Source of the DNA: Ophiosphaerella korrae
Taxonomy: Eukaryota; Ascomycota; Dothideomycetes; Pleosporales; Phaeosphaeriaceae
Direction of reading: 5' to 3'
Assembly (NCBI GenBank): GCA_028456385.1
Contig: JALNQF010000165.1
Coordinates: 33,675-97,674, forward strand
DNA length: 64,000 nt
The position numbers were made by a program, and so were the translations under genes. Position 1 is the stretch's first letter. Each line of letters opens with the position of its first letter. A model generated the notes under the pieces. That model saw only the letters and a list, made by a program, of their open reading frames with translations, did not search any database and was not told the origin of the DNA. This document shows positions 46,937 to 60,802 of the stretch, piece after piece.

Positions 46937-49014
46937 GTAAGGAGACACGAAAAAAAAAGTTATAGTTTTTAACTAGTACTAACTCTACGAATAAAATAGC
47001 TAAAAATATATACGAATATAAATCTTAAAGAAAATATCTAGGACTTTATTTTAGTATACTACAAATTTTAATTACTAAGCAAATAAAAGCTAGGATTTAA
47101 ACTATTTAGAGGATATTTTTTTTATAAAATTTAACCTAATAGAACTTTTTTATTAGCGTATAAAATTCTATTTTTATTTTATCTACTATTTAGTAAGTAA
47201 GTAGAGATTATATTACGAAATTTTTATAGAATATTTATTATCTACTTATTTAGTTATTTTAAATTAAAAAAAGTAATAACTTTATTACGTAAGCTAAACT
47301 TACTAAATAGACTACTAATTTATTAGTTTATTAAGGATAAATTAATTTCTAATCTTAATTTTTCTATATAATTTCTAAATCCTTAATAACTAACGATAAA
47401 CTTCTTAAAATATAAACCTAAAGTTAACCTACTTTAATCTTCTAATATACTTCTATTTACTATTACTAGTATCTTTAATAGATAGTATATATCTATTAAT
47501 AATACTATAAAGCGAATTAGAAAAAAAAAATAGTTATTTACTCTCTATTAGCTAAGTAATAGAAAGGTATATTACTAGGTTAAAATTAAGAGAAATAAAG
47601 TAACTAAATAGAGATTTAATAAGGAATCCTAGGAAGACTAATACGAGATTATTATTTAAAAATAATATTAATATCTCTATTAGGAGCTTCTAATTGTTTA
47701 TAGAAGAAAAAAGCTATACTATTAACGTTACTAATAAAAAGCTCCTAATTAATAAAAAAAATACTAAAAAAGAGTCTACTCTTATAATAAGTAGCTAAGA
47801 AGGCTAAAAAATAATTAGTTTAATAGTAAAAAATACATATTTTAAGATATAAAAGAGAGATAAGATAAAATATTATTAAAAAGAGGGTAAAAAAAGAGAT
47901 ATAAAAGAAATAGTCTTTATATTAAGTAGAAATAAGTTTAAAAAAATATTCTAATTTCCTAAAATATTCTATTCTTTTTATATTATATTTTCTAATTAAT
48001 TATATACTTAAAGCTAGCGTACTAACTATTATATTAGGTAAAGAAATAAATATCTAAGTATAAGGAGCTATTTAGATAGGAAGAACATTAGACCTAGAGT
48101 TAATTTAGGTCCTTATTAGTACTAGTCCTATTTATTCTACTTACTATATCTATATAGTACTTAATAAATATCTTAAAAAGTATATTAAAAGACGTTAGTT
48201 ATATAACTCTAATTTAGGTAATTTTTTTATTATTATAAAAGAACTTATTAATAGATCTTCTATCTAAGGCTATAAATAACTATCTAGGATACTAAGGTAT
48301 ATATATTTATATAATACTAGTAGAATTTATAAAGCTTCTACTATTATTAATTAGTTTTAGAGAAATAGTATAAAACTCTTTCTTTATCTAGCTTATAGTC
48401 TAGATCTAAATCCTTTTAAAAACGTATAGAATTTATATAAAAATAGACTAATTAAAAGATATAAAAGATATTTTTCTATATAAACTACTTATATAGTAGT
48501 AGAATCGTTTAATTTAGTAAAAAAAGAAAAAGAAGCGCTTATATTATAAGAATCTATAGAAAAATCTATAAAATTAAAAAAAAACGTTAGTAGGACTATA
48601 TACTAGCTAAATATTATTCTACTAAGTATTTATACTAATAGGTTATAGCTTATAAATATAAGTTTTTACTAAAAGTTTACTTTATATCTACTCTTTAAAT
48701 AATTAGAATTACGTATAACTCGAACATATTAATTTAATAATATATATCTAACTTATACTAAAAAATAATAGAAAAAGATACTAAAAATAAAAACTTATTA
48801 AGCTCTAAAGTTAGCTTAAAAAAAAGTTCTCGAAATAGTTTAAATCCTAGCTCTTATCTGCTTAGTAATTAAAAATCGTAGTAAGCTAAAATAAAGACCG
48901 TGATATTTTCTTTAATATTTAGATTTGCTTATATTTTTAGCTGTTTTATTCGTAGAGTTATTACTAGTTAAAAACTATACCTTTTTTTTAGGCTTTTTTT
49001 TCGTGTTACCTTAC
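46937..49014 (+). mobile_element. Tc1/mariner-type DNA transposon, RIP-degraded
   Basis: 2078 bp between TA dinucleotides (46935-46936 and 49015-49016), the target duplication of this superfamily. The inverted repeats are long, about 75-85 bp: left begins GTAAGGAGACACGAAAAAAA, and the right end read in reverse begins GTAAGGTAACACGAAAAAAA. Both then share TATAGTTTTTAACTAGTA and CTCTACGAATAAAA. On the plus strand near 48.39-48.46 kb the frame reads AYSLDLNPFKNV, then a stop, then NLYKNRL, the conserved third part of the Tc1/mariner DDE domain (usually SPDLNPIEN.W). No intact transposase frame remains. Much of the inner sequence could not be read. Confidence 0.82.
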
Positions 49015-49016
49015 TA

Positions 49017-51839
49017 TACCTTCTCTTTTATATCTTCTCTTACTTATCTATCTTTACTATAAATATAAATTTTATCTTTTACTATAAAGAGTATCTAATA
49101 AATAAAAGTTACTAGAGTTCTAGCTTTACTAATAAGGTTATAATATAATTAAAGACTTTCTTTTAGTTACTAATTATACAATTAACTCTAAAGCTAAAAC
49201 TAGTATATATATCTTACTATCTTTACTTTACTTCTCTAATAGTATTATAGAACTTAAAAGCTTTATACTAGGTTTTACTACTCTTTACTTCTATTTATTT
49301 TAGTATTTATACTTAAAGTCTAAAGCTTTAATTATAGTTTAATATATTAGTCTAAAAAGTAAGTTAGCTCTATAAACTATCTTAAACTAATATCTTTATA
49401 GTTATTTACTATAAAGATAAATTTTATATATATAACTTAGTTAATCTAACTTTATATAAGATTTTAGAGCCTAAAGTATAGTTTATTCTTATTTTTATAA
49501 GTAGATTACTAACTTATAAAAGTCTTCTAAAATAGTTATTATAGTAGTAGTTAGAAGAACTATTAATAGTAAAATAGTATAACTAGTATAGTATATTTTA
49601 AATAATCCTATTTATTATTATATATTAATTATTACTAAGAATAAAGGTTAATTAATTGTAAATAAAAAGACTAGATTTTAGTACTTATATCTTATATCTT
49701 AAAAATAGATAACTAGAATTAAGTATTTAAATATAGTATTATAAAGCTAAAAGAAAGTATAAAACTATATCTAGTACTCTTTAATCTATCTTATAAGTAC
49801 TTTATATAAAGTTATATCTACTTATTTATACTCTTAAAAGTTAATAGTAGCTATATTCTTGTTTTTAAAATAATCTTATATATAAGTAAGCTTTATATTA
49901 TATACTTTATAGCTTTTAAAGCTAAATATTTTAGTAATTAATATTTAATAATAAGATAGCTCTTTATTAACTTTAGCGCCTTTAGTAGTTTAAATAAAAG
50001 TATCTCTAAGAAGTATAAAAAAACGTATTAAACTAAATAGGCTTATACTTATTAGTACTATAGTTACTTTTATTAAGCTAGTATTTTCTATATAAAGTAA
50101 AGCGTAGAGTAAAGTAACTTAAGAAATAAAATAGGTAGCTAAATATTTAGAGTACTAAGCTAGTATAGTAGAGAAAGTCTAGTTATTTTAATTTAGTTAG
50201 TAGTTATAATAATAGATTCTTAATTAGTCTAATAGATAGCTAAGCTAAATTCTCTTTAATCTTTAAAGGAACTTCTTTATCTTATAAGTATAATTAATTT
50301 ATAATATAATATTAGTAAAATAATCTTATAATACTTTACTTATCTCTTTAATTCTTTTAAGTTATTTTATACTACCTAAAGTATCTCTTTTATATTAAAG
50401 TATAGCTCTAGATTTAGAACTTTTTATCTCTTACTTTTAAGGAATACTTTCCTCTATAACTTATTATTACAAGGAATTAATAGTTAGTAATATAGTATTA
50501 ACGTTACCTCTATAGTCTTAAGAAAATCTCTCTTATTATTTACTTCTCTTTTTTTTATTTTAGCTAGCTTATTAGTACTAATATAATTCTACTTTTTAAA
50601 TTATAAAATAATTCTTTCTTTATTTAGCTTATTATAATAAATATATATCTAGAAGAGTACTTAGAAGAATAACTTTAGATTATATATAAATAAATATACT
50701 TTATTATCTAGTAGTACTCTAATTACTATAAACTTTTATATACTAGTCTTCTCTTATACTCTAGAAGATTTTTTATATTACCTCTTAATAGTAAAGTTAA
50801 AGTTAATTTAGAATATATACTAAAAGAAGTTATTATCTTCTTTATTTACTATAAAATTATTTCGTAAGATATTATATTATAAAATACTAGCCTTAATATA
50901 TAATAACTTATATCTTTAAATATAGCCTTCTAGCGTAGTAAAAAAGCTAGTTTAAGAGCTTACTTTATAGATAGCTTTCTTATAGTTATATATATTAATA
51001 TAGTAATATACTTAGTTTACTATAGCTCTTCTACTTTTTACTAGAGAGCTTAAATAAGTTTACTTACTAAGTAGTAATATACTAGTATATAAAGTGTTAG
51101 CTTATACTAGGTTAAACTTAGCTACTTATAAAATAGTAGTAGAAGTAATAGTAGTAGATAAAGATAATTTAAGTATAAGAAAAAAGTTAAATAGTTAATT
51201 AATTAATAAGAGATTTAGAAAAATTTAGATAATTTAAGATTAGATTTCCTAACACTTCTATAGATTGTATTATAGATTTATATTATAAAAGTTACTAATT
51301 AATATAACTATCTTCTACGTAATAGTATAGTAATAGTATATTTATATAGCTTAAGAACTACTTCTTCTTAGTAGTAGTACTACTACTTTAATTCTCTTAT
51401 AAGATATAATATCTAGTAATACTTAGAAGTAGTAGTAAGCTTTCTAGCTTATAGTTTACTACTTTTATTATATCTAGGCCTTATTATACGTTTTAGTAGA
51501 TATTATTATAACTACTTATATAAACTATTTTATAGTAATAGTATCTTATAATATTATTTACTTATATATTATTTACTTTATATAGTAACTTACTCTTTTC
51601 TTTATATTTTTAAAACTATTATAAGTCTTTAATAATAAAGAGTAATTGTAATTTATCTCTTTTATAGTAAGCTTTCTAGTAAGTTATTACTTAGCTAGTA
51701 ATATAAAGTACTTACTTTATTACCTTATTAATAATAAGATACTCTATATAGTTACTTTATTTAATCTTAATATATTATTTACTTATATTAGTAAAGATAG
51801 TAGTATTAAATCTAAGCTACTCTTTATTTAGTAATAAGT
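49017..51839. other. AT-rich RIP relic, unassigned
   Basis: TA-saturated, with no frame over 60 codons. I could not find LTRs, inverted repeats or recognisable domains. It is probably one or more old transposons. Confidence 0.5.
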
Positions 51840-51844
51840 ACTTA

Positions 51845-52273
51845 TGTTACGGGTGTAACAGAAGAAATCGAGATAGAACTAATTAGTCCTAATCTAGGTG
51901 CTAACGAAGTATAGGACGAGTAGAGTAACAACCTTAATTAGGAGACTATATATAACTAGGACACCTAGGCTAATCTATAATCTATAGGCTCTTAGTATTA
52001 ATAGATTATAGATTAAGACAATCTATAATCTACTAGTCTTAGCAACTACAGATTATAGATTACAACAAGTATATAGTTAGTAAGATACGCATCGTTAAGA
52101 TAGCATTAGTAATTTAATCCTTTAACTATAAAACGCTAATACAAGATAGTTGCAAAACATCTTCTATTATTTATAAGTTATTACAGATTATAACCTAAGC
52201 TTTTACTATTAACTCTTAATCTACTAATACTCTTAGGGTACTAGGAAGTTAACCCTAGTAACACCCTATTACA
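51845..52273 (+). repeat. Family A copy 3, 5' LTR
   Basis: 429 bp, starting TGTTACGGGTGTAAC and ending CCCTATTACA. It is less RIP-mutated than the 3' LTR. Confidence 0.9.
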
Positions 52274-55200
52274 CCTTTACTAATTTAGTTATTGCAAGAA
52301 GTAAAGCGTAAGTAGCGCACAGTCTAGCTAACACAATAGTAGAAAGTTTAACTAAAATAAGTAAAGCCCCTAAGAGTAGTTATAAGTCTAACAGCACTAT
52401 ATAGGAAACGATTAAGAACTAAATTAACAATCTAATCTTAGATAAAGAAGATATAAAAATAGTAATTAATACTTTAGAAATATAGAACAAGGAATTACAA
52501 GATTATATAAAGTAGAATAAAGTATAGATTAAAGCTATTATTAAAGGTTAGAATTAAATAGAACTAATTATATAACGTCTAGTAATAAGTACAATAAAGA
52601 AACTACCTAAAATACTTATCTTTAAGAAGTTTAACAGAACAAGAGAGAAACTAAGACCTTTTATTACCTTAGTACAACTCTAGATAGATATATAAGTACT
52701 ACACTTTAATATAGAAGAAAAGAAAGTAATATATATTAGGTTGCACCTTAAAGAAGATGTAATAAGATAGTATAAACCTTACTAGATAGACTATACAATA
52801 TACTCTCTAATAACCTAAAAGGATAAAACTAGAGCTATTTTTAGAAGTTACAAGTACTTTACTAAACAAATAAGAGTAGTATTTAGAGATATAGACGTTA
52901 CCTAATAAGCTAAAGAATAGCTAGAGAAGCTTATACAAAGTTAAAGTATTCTAAAGTACGTATTATAGTTTAAATAACTATCTTAGAATATAGAATAGAA
53001 TAAGTTAGCTTTAATATTACAATTTAAGTAAAGACTAAACTCTAAGATCTAATACAAAATAATATATATAGAGAAACTAAAGACACTAGAAGCCCTAAAG
53101 TAATAGGTAATACAAATTAACAACAATCTTCGAGAATAGAAGAAGAACAAATATAGAGGTTATACCTAGAACTATAATAAGAGAGACTCTATAATCCTTA
53201 ACGCTAATAAAAATAGAAAGAAAAAGAATAAAGACTTTACGTACTTTAATTGTAGTAAACTAGGCTACTATATAAAAGACTACTAATTAAAGAAAAGAAA
53301 GGATATAGTATATTATAAATATAGGAAACCTAGACACTTTATAAAAAACTACAAGAATAAGGACCTAAAGAAAGAAACCTAGTTAAAGACGACTAAAAAG
53401 AAGAAAGAAGCACTATAAGCATAGGCTAAATCTTAAGAGAAAGTAGCTAAGAGTAAAGAAATATAATATATAATACTCTATTAGACTTTTTATTACAAAG
53501 ACGACTACTATATATATCTTTCTAGTAAATAAGGAGTAGGATACTTCCTATAATAGAGATAGAAAGTAGCTATAATAAAAGAAAGAATAAAAGCTTAGCT
53601 AGAAGAAATAGCCTAAGTAATAGACCTACTAGTAGAAGATCTAGAAGGGGAAGAGCCCCTAGTACTATTAATCTAGGCTAAAGGACTAGCACTAGATAAA
53701 GAGACTACTACAACTACCTCTAAAGGACTATAAAGAAGTAAGAGACAAGTTAGTATAAGAGATATAGAGTATACCTAGCTAATAATATATAGTTACAATA
53801 GCTATATAATAAGTAATATAGAAGAATAAAATAAAGAATAGAAGTTTATTTAGAAATACTTACTAGTTATAAGTATAGAGGAAGCGTACAAAGACTAGAA
53901 AGAACGTAATCTTAAAGAAATAAAGTTTATACTATTTTAAGAATAGATAAAGTAATATATAGTTATAGTAGGGAGAATACGTATATAAAAAGAATAGTAA
54001 TACCTTATAAGAAAGACGTAATAGATTAACAAAGCCTATATACTAAGAGTACTAGTAGTATACTATATCCTAATAATAGATATACCTAGTAGAAGTAAAT
54101 ACTAAGAAGGGGATAATAAAATAATAAATCTAAAACACCTAGTACACTTTAAAGTATTATAGATATTATACCTAGATAAGAATTATATTATATATAGAAA
54201 TCCTAAAGTAAATAATAGCGTATAGCCTATAAAGAGAAAAGGCTATAACTATATAAGAGTAATTCTAGTAGAAAATATCTAAGGATAGGAAGTAATCCTA
54301 GAAGATAGATACATAGTAGTAAGACTAGGCCTAAAACTATCTAAGAAATGCGTCTAAAGAGGACTATAGTACAAATATAGGTACAATAAGTATCTAAAAT
54401 ACAAAGAATACAAACTTAAAGTAGGCCTATAGCCCTAAAAAGATAGATAATTTATAAAGTTACCTAAGTAAGAAAAACTAGAAGGTATAAGAGGCCTATA
54501 TATTACAAAAATAAGTACATACTAAGAAAAGAAAGTACAATTAATAATTAATAGTAGAGCTACAAGAAACTTTATATTAAAGAAGTTTGTAGAAATATAG
54601 AGAATAAAGTATACAATAAAGAAATACCCTTAATAACTAAGCACGATTAAAGAAAAACTATTTTAGGAACTAATATAGTTTAAGATAGTACCTTTAACAC
54701 TAAGGTTAGAAGGACTAGAAATTAAGAATATAGTTATAGATATAACAACAATTAATAACAAACAAGATATAATATTAGGTATACTATAGTTATAAATAAC
54801 TAACCTATATATTAATTAGAGGATAGAGAAGATTAACTACTATAGAATAGACACGTTAAAGGCCTACAAGAACACCTACAAGGGAGAATTCCTAGAAGAA
54901 TATAAGAAATAAGAAGAATAGCTTATAGAACCTAAAGATTACTTTCTAGAATATTAACTATAGGACTTAGTAATAGAAACGAAAGAAGGAAAAGACATAG
55001 GGTAGAGCCTAGTCTACTAGAAAATAGAAAAAGAATTAAAGATTAAACGAGTATTTATTTAAAAAGTAATAAAAAAGAGATAGATAAGAGAATCTAAATC
55101 CTTAGTAGCTTATAGACTTATCTTTATAAACAAGAAAGAAATAAGTAATAAAAGACTTTATATAGACTTTAGAAAAACTAACGTAGTTATAAACAAGAAC

Positions 55201-58200
55201 TAATACTCCTTACTAAAGATAAATATAATATAAGATAAACTATAGAAAGTAATAATCTTTATAAAGTTAGATATCTAGAACGCCTACTACTAAATTAGAA
55301 TTAAAGAAGGTAATAAATAGAAAATAGTATTTAGAATATAATAGGGATTATATAAATATTTAGTTATACTATTTAGCTTAATAAATATACTAGTAGTATT
55401 CTAAGAAAGGATTAATATAGTACTAAGAGAGTACTTAGACATATTTATATTTATATACTTAGACAACATTCTTATATTCTTAGAAATAGAAGAAGAATAC
55501 ATATAATATATATACAAAGTACTAGAAAAACTAGTAGAAGCTAAAATATTTCTTAAGATAAGAAAATACGAGTTCTATATAAAGGAAATAGATTTCCTAG
55601 GGTTTATTATAGAACTAGGAAAGATTAAGATTAATCTAGAAAAGATTAAGTTAATTAATAAATAGCTAACACTAAGAAACCTAAAAGAGGTACAACAATT
55701 TTATAGGCTAGCTAACTTTTATAGGAAGTTAATAGTAGGATAGTCTAAAGATATAGAACTAATAACAAAACTTATAAAAAAAGATACACTATTCGAATAG
55801 ACAAAAGAATATAATAAAGTATTTAAGAAGATTAAGAAGAAGATTATAGAAAACCTAGTTATTAGAATATATAACCTAGACCTACTAGCAATAGTAAAGA
55901 TAGACGCATCTAACTTAGTCTATAGAATAGCACTAATACAAGAAGACCTAGAGACTAAAAAAGAATACTTAGTTAAGTACTTCTCTAAGAAAATAAAGAT
56001 AGTAGAACTTAACTACCTAATCTATAATAAAGAAATACTAGTAATCTACAAAGTATTTAAGTAATAGAGAGTATACTTATAAGAAGTAAAACATTAGACA
56101 AAGGTCTATATAGACTACAAGAATCTTATAGGATTTATAATAAATAAAGAATTGTTATAACGCTATACAAGATAGTAAGAATACTTATTAACGTTTAATA
56201 TAGAAATTATATATATAAAAGGGAAAGACAACTAGTTTATAGACGCCCTTAGTAGAAGGCTAGACTTATAAGAAGAAGTAAACGCTACTAGTATAGTTCT
56301 AGTTAAGAATAAAGAAGGATACTTAGTCCTAAATATATATAAAATAGCTATAACACTTAAAAAGAAGAGTAGCGAGCTAGATAAATAGATTTAGAAAACA
56401 ACAAAAGAAGTATCTAAAGAAATAGAGAAACTAGAAATCTAATAAGGATTTGTATAAGCCTATAGAAGAATATATATCCTAAGGAAGATCTAGAGAGAAT
56501 TTATACAATAATTCTACAAATTACTAGTATATAGTTACTAAGGTATTAAGAAAATATTAAATAGACTACTATAAGACTACTATATTCTAAAAGTAAGATA
56601 ATTAGTAATAGAGGTACTACGAGACTATATAGAATATTAAAGGAATAAATATAATAGATATATACTATATAGAATATTATAACTAGTAGAAACACTAGAA
56701 TAACTATAGAGAGTTATTATAATAGACTTTATTATAAAGCTACTAAAGTCTAAAGACCTAATATTAGGGGTTAAGTATAATAGAATCTTAATAATAGTAG
56801 ATAAACTTATAAAGTACTTATACTTTAGACTATATAAAGAAAAAAGTAGGATAGAGGTTACTATATACTAGGTTCTAGGAACTATAATTAGTTAATATAG
56901 ACTACTAGATAAAATTATTATAGATAGAGACGTACGATTTATATTAAAACTATAGGGAACAATAATAGTATAATTAGGAATTAAATATACAATATCTATA
57001 GCATATTACCTATAAATAGATAGATAGTTAGAACGAATAAATTAGATAGTAGAACAATACCTAAGATACTACTTTAACTACAACTAGAACAATTAAGTAT
57101 AGCTACTACCTATAGTATAGTTAGTATATAACAGCGTAAAGAACGTAGTAATAGGAGTATTACCCTTCTTCGCAAACTACGGATTTAAACCTAATATATA
57201 CTAGACACTAAGAAATTAGATATCTTAGTCCCTAAGAGGAGAAAACTTTGCTAATAGACTTAAGGACATATATAACTAACTAAGACAAGATATAGAATTC
57301 CTATATAATTAAATAGTAAAGTACTATAATAAGAAGTATAAAGAGGGACCCTAATTTAGAAAGAGAGAAAAAGTATAGTTAGTACGAAAGAATATTAAGA
57401 GTAAATACCTAAGTTTAAAATTAGACTACGTTAAAATAAGACTATATAAAATCGAGAAAGAAGTTATACTAGTTATATTTAAGTTAAAGCTACTAAATAA
57501 GATAAAGATATACTTAATATTTTACGTAGCTCTGCTAGAACAAGCACTATAGAATATAGAACTACTAGTGTATAAAGTAGATATATATAGAGAATAAGAA
57601 GAATAAGAAGTTAAAGAAATCCTATAATACTAGTTCTATAATAGAAGAAACTACTACTTAGTAGAATAGATAGGTATAGATAAAAAAGGATAACTATAAG
57701 AGAAGATATAGGAACTAGAAGACAATCTTAATTACTCTAAGAAACTAGAAGAGTTCTAAAGTTAAAACTCTCTAGAACGCCTAGTAGTAAACTAAGAGAA
57801 CTAATATTATTAATAATAGATAGAGAGACAATAGAGATATCTAGCGTAGGACTTGCTACAGCAACACTAAACACCTTATCTAAGTCTAGCTTAGCTTCTA
57901 GAGCTGCTAACTACTTAGCTAATTTCTTATTATTTAAGGCCTTTATCTTACAAAGACGAGAGAGACAAGCTTAATTCTCTACTAGCTTACTCTACGCAAG
58001 CTCCTAGATACGCTTATGCTTAGCTTTAGCCTCTACGATTTAAGATAGTAATTTCTCTTAAGTCTAGTTAATAGCTTTCCCTATTATCGTTAAGCCTAGA
58101 CGCAAGAATAAGTGTAATAAACTTATACTTAGAAAGAGAAATACTAGATATATTATAAGAGCTACGTATATTTATATAAATATACGCTTTATAAGCCTTA

Positions 58201-58439
58201 CTATTGTTTATAGAAATAATACAAGGAAGAGACTTAAGGTTTAACTTAGGAGAAGTATAATAAGAATAAAGAAACATTTTAACACTATTACGTAATACGT
58301 AATTAGCAAGGAGGTAGCGACAACGTGTAGATAAAATAGTTATAAGGGAGGATAAAGAACTCTATATTAATAAAGAAACTAGACTAATAACTCTAGCTCT
58401 AGGATAGGTAAACTAGGACCTACCTAGAAGAAGAGATAG

Positions 58440-58868
58440 TGTTATAGGTGTAACAGAAGAAATTAAGATAGAACTAATTAGTCTTAATCTAGGTGCTAAT
58501 AAAGTATAGGACGAGCAGGGTAACAACTTTAATTAGGAGACTACATATAACTAGGACACCTAGGCTAATCTATAATCTATAGGCTCTTAGCATTAATAGA
58601 TTATAGATTAAGACAATCTATAATCTACTAGTCTTAGTAACTATAGATTATAGATTACAATAAGTATATAGTTAGTAAGATGCGTATTATTAGGATAGTA
58701 TTAGTAATTCAATCCTTTAACTATAGAACGCTAATACAAGATAGTTGCAAAACATCTTCTATTATTTATAAGTTATTATAGATTATAACCTAAGCTTTTA
58801 CTATTAACTCTTAATCTACTAACACTTTTAGGGTACTAGGAAGTTAACCCTAGTAACACCTTATTACA
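58440..58868 (+). repeat. Family A copy 3, 3' LTR
   Basis: 429 bp, starting TGTTATAGGTGTAAC and ending CCTTATTACA, preceded by the polypurine tract GAAGAAGAGATAG. Confidence 0.9.
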
Positions 58869-58873
58869 ACTTA

Positions 58874-60309
58874 AGTATAGTAAATATAAACTATAGCCTA
58901 TTTTTATTAATATTAAATAGTATAGACGTAATACTTTTTACCTTATTATATTCTTATAACTATAATTGCAACCTATATAGTATAAAGCTAAAGATAAAGT
59001 AGTAGCTAATTTAGGTAGTAAGTACTTTCCTTATATATTACTCTAGGTTAAGCTATACTTTAGAAGCTATATTAGCTAAAAAGTTACTCTTAAGCTCTCT
59101 TAGTATAAGGATTTATAACTAGTAGTACTTAGTATTAATACTAGCGCTTAAGTTATCTATAAAGTAAATATCTAATCTATAGTTAGCTATAAAGTATTTT
59201 ATAAGCTAATAGGGCTATACTAGTAGCTATTAATAACTAGAGGTAAACTAATACTCTTTTATAAAATCTAAGAGCTAGCTAGTAAGCTATATAAACTTAC
59301 TTAAGATATTTTATTCTCTTATACTTTAAAGCTAACTTTACTAGCTATACTTCTTAGTAGAGTAAGTTATCTCTTTCTTTATACTTATTAAATATAACCT
59401 ATACTACTAAACTAAGATCTATAACTTTACTAAAGAATAATTTAAAGAACTTAAGTATCTTAATATATATTTAACCTAGCTCTTTTTTTAGTATATTATT
59501 TAAGTATTTATAGTATTTAGTTAAGTTTATAAAGCTACTTACGCTATACTTTTATAGTATTTATTAGATAGATAGTAGAAAATAAAGTAAAGGAGTTAAC
59601 TTAGTAGTAGTAGCTTTAACTTTATTCTAAATAATATTATTAGTTTCTTTTTTAAGGACTATATTCTATAAAGATAATATTTATTCTATATTAAAGTTAT
59701 TAGAGCTAATTATAAAGCTAAGTTTTATAAAGTAGCTAAAAAGATTACTTTTAGTTTTTAAGTATAGAAAGTAAGTAGTAAAAAGGATTTAAAGAGCTAA
59801 GATAAAAGTAAGTAATAAGTTTTAGATATTTAAAAGTATATTAGAAACAAATCTTTTTATAATTAAGTAGTATTACTTTTACTTTCTATTTAATCTAATA
59901 CTTATAGAGAAGTAGATATTATTATATCTTAATATATAGAATAGAATAAATTATAAATAATCTTTAATCTATCTTTTATTAGTTTAGATTAGTGTATTTC
60001 TAGTTAAGATAGTACTATTATTACTACTAGTAAATACGTAAAGAATAGTAATTAATATATTTAAATAATATTATAGATATAGATTTATATATTATTATAT
60101 ACTTTAGAGAAGATATTTATTAACTAAGAATAAAGTATATTATAAAAGTAAAGGTTTAGAAAAAATAGAAGTAATAATAACGTATAGAAGAGGCTAGTTT
60201 AGTATCTTATTAGCTTAAGATATCTACTAAATACTAGTACTAGATTGTAGCTAAAAGTTATAGAAGAAAGATTTAGTATTAAAAAGTATTAGTATATAAA
60301 GGGCGTAGC
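58874..60309. other. AT-rich RIP relic, unassigned
   Basis: TA-saturated sequence between copies 3 and 4 with no recognised feature. It is the right-hand continuation of 49017-51839 if copy 3 is removed. Confidence 0.5.
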
Positions 60310-60802
60310 TATAATAGGGTTACTAGAGTTAACTTCCTAATAACCTCTAGGGTTATTAGTAGATTAAGAGGTAATAACTATAAATAATAGTTAATTTATG
60401 TATACAATATTAAGTATTAGCGTTTTAGGTTAGAGATTAGATTACTAATATTATCTTAATAATGCGTATTCTATTAACTATATACTTATACTAATCTATT
60501 TATATAATATTATAGATTACTACTAATCTATTTATATATAACTAAAGATTACCTTAATCTATTTATATATTATTATAGATTACTCTAATCTATTCCTACG
60601 TAATTATAGATTACTCTAATCTATTCCTACGTAATTATAGATTACTCTAATCTATTCCTACGTAATTATAGATTACTACTACGTATCCTAGTTATAGGTA
60701 GCCTCCTAATTAAGGCTGTTACCTTACTCGTCTTATACTTCGTTAGTATCTAAGTTAGGACTAATTAGTTCTATCTTAATTTCTCTTGTTACGCCTATAA
60801 TA
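60310..60802 (-). repeat. Family A copy 4 LTR, expanded by a minisatellite
   Basis: 493 bp, starting TATAATAGGGTTACTAG and ending CGCCTATAATA. It is longer than its relatives because of the 31-bp tandem array inside it. Confidence 0.85.
60572..60677. repeat. 31-bp minisatellite inside an LTR
   Basis: Three identical adjacent copies (60572-60602, 60603-60633, 60634-60664) of a unit that begins ATTATAGATTACTCTAATCT, plus part of a fourth. More diverged copies lie just to the left (about 60490-60571). Confidence 0.92.

Larger units (their letters stand above)
51845..58868 (+). mobile_element. Ty3/gypsy chromovirus-type element, family A copy 3
   Basis: 7024 bp with LTRs at 51845-52273 and 58440-58868 (429 bp each) and an exact 5-bp duplication ACTTA (51840-51844, 58869-58873). 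It is co-linear with copy 2: gag from 52.3 kb, zinc knuckles at 53.24-53.37 kb (the first keeps a cysteine in YFNCSKLGYY), protease relic near 54.56 kb, and RT near 55.45 kb. The catalytic YLDD now reads YLDN there (GAC to AAC, a RIP-type change). Integrase lies at about 56.4-57.3 kb and the chromodomain at 57.6-57.76 kb. The LTR ends differ from copies 1 and 2 (terminal CCTATTACA instead of CCTATAACA), so this copy belongs to a sub-family with copy 4 and the solo LTR. Confidence 0.9.

Noticed and set aside
58068..58277. The only frame over 60 codons in the AT-rich block (minus strand)
   Set aside because: It is antisense to family A copy 3, lies between the chromodomain relic and the 3' LTR, and has biased Ser/Ile/Tyr composition from AT-rich DNA.
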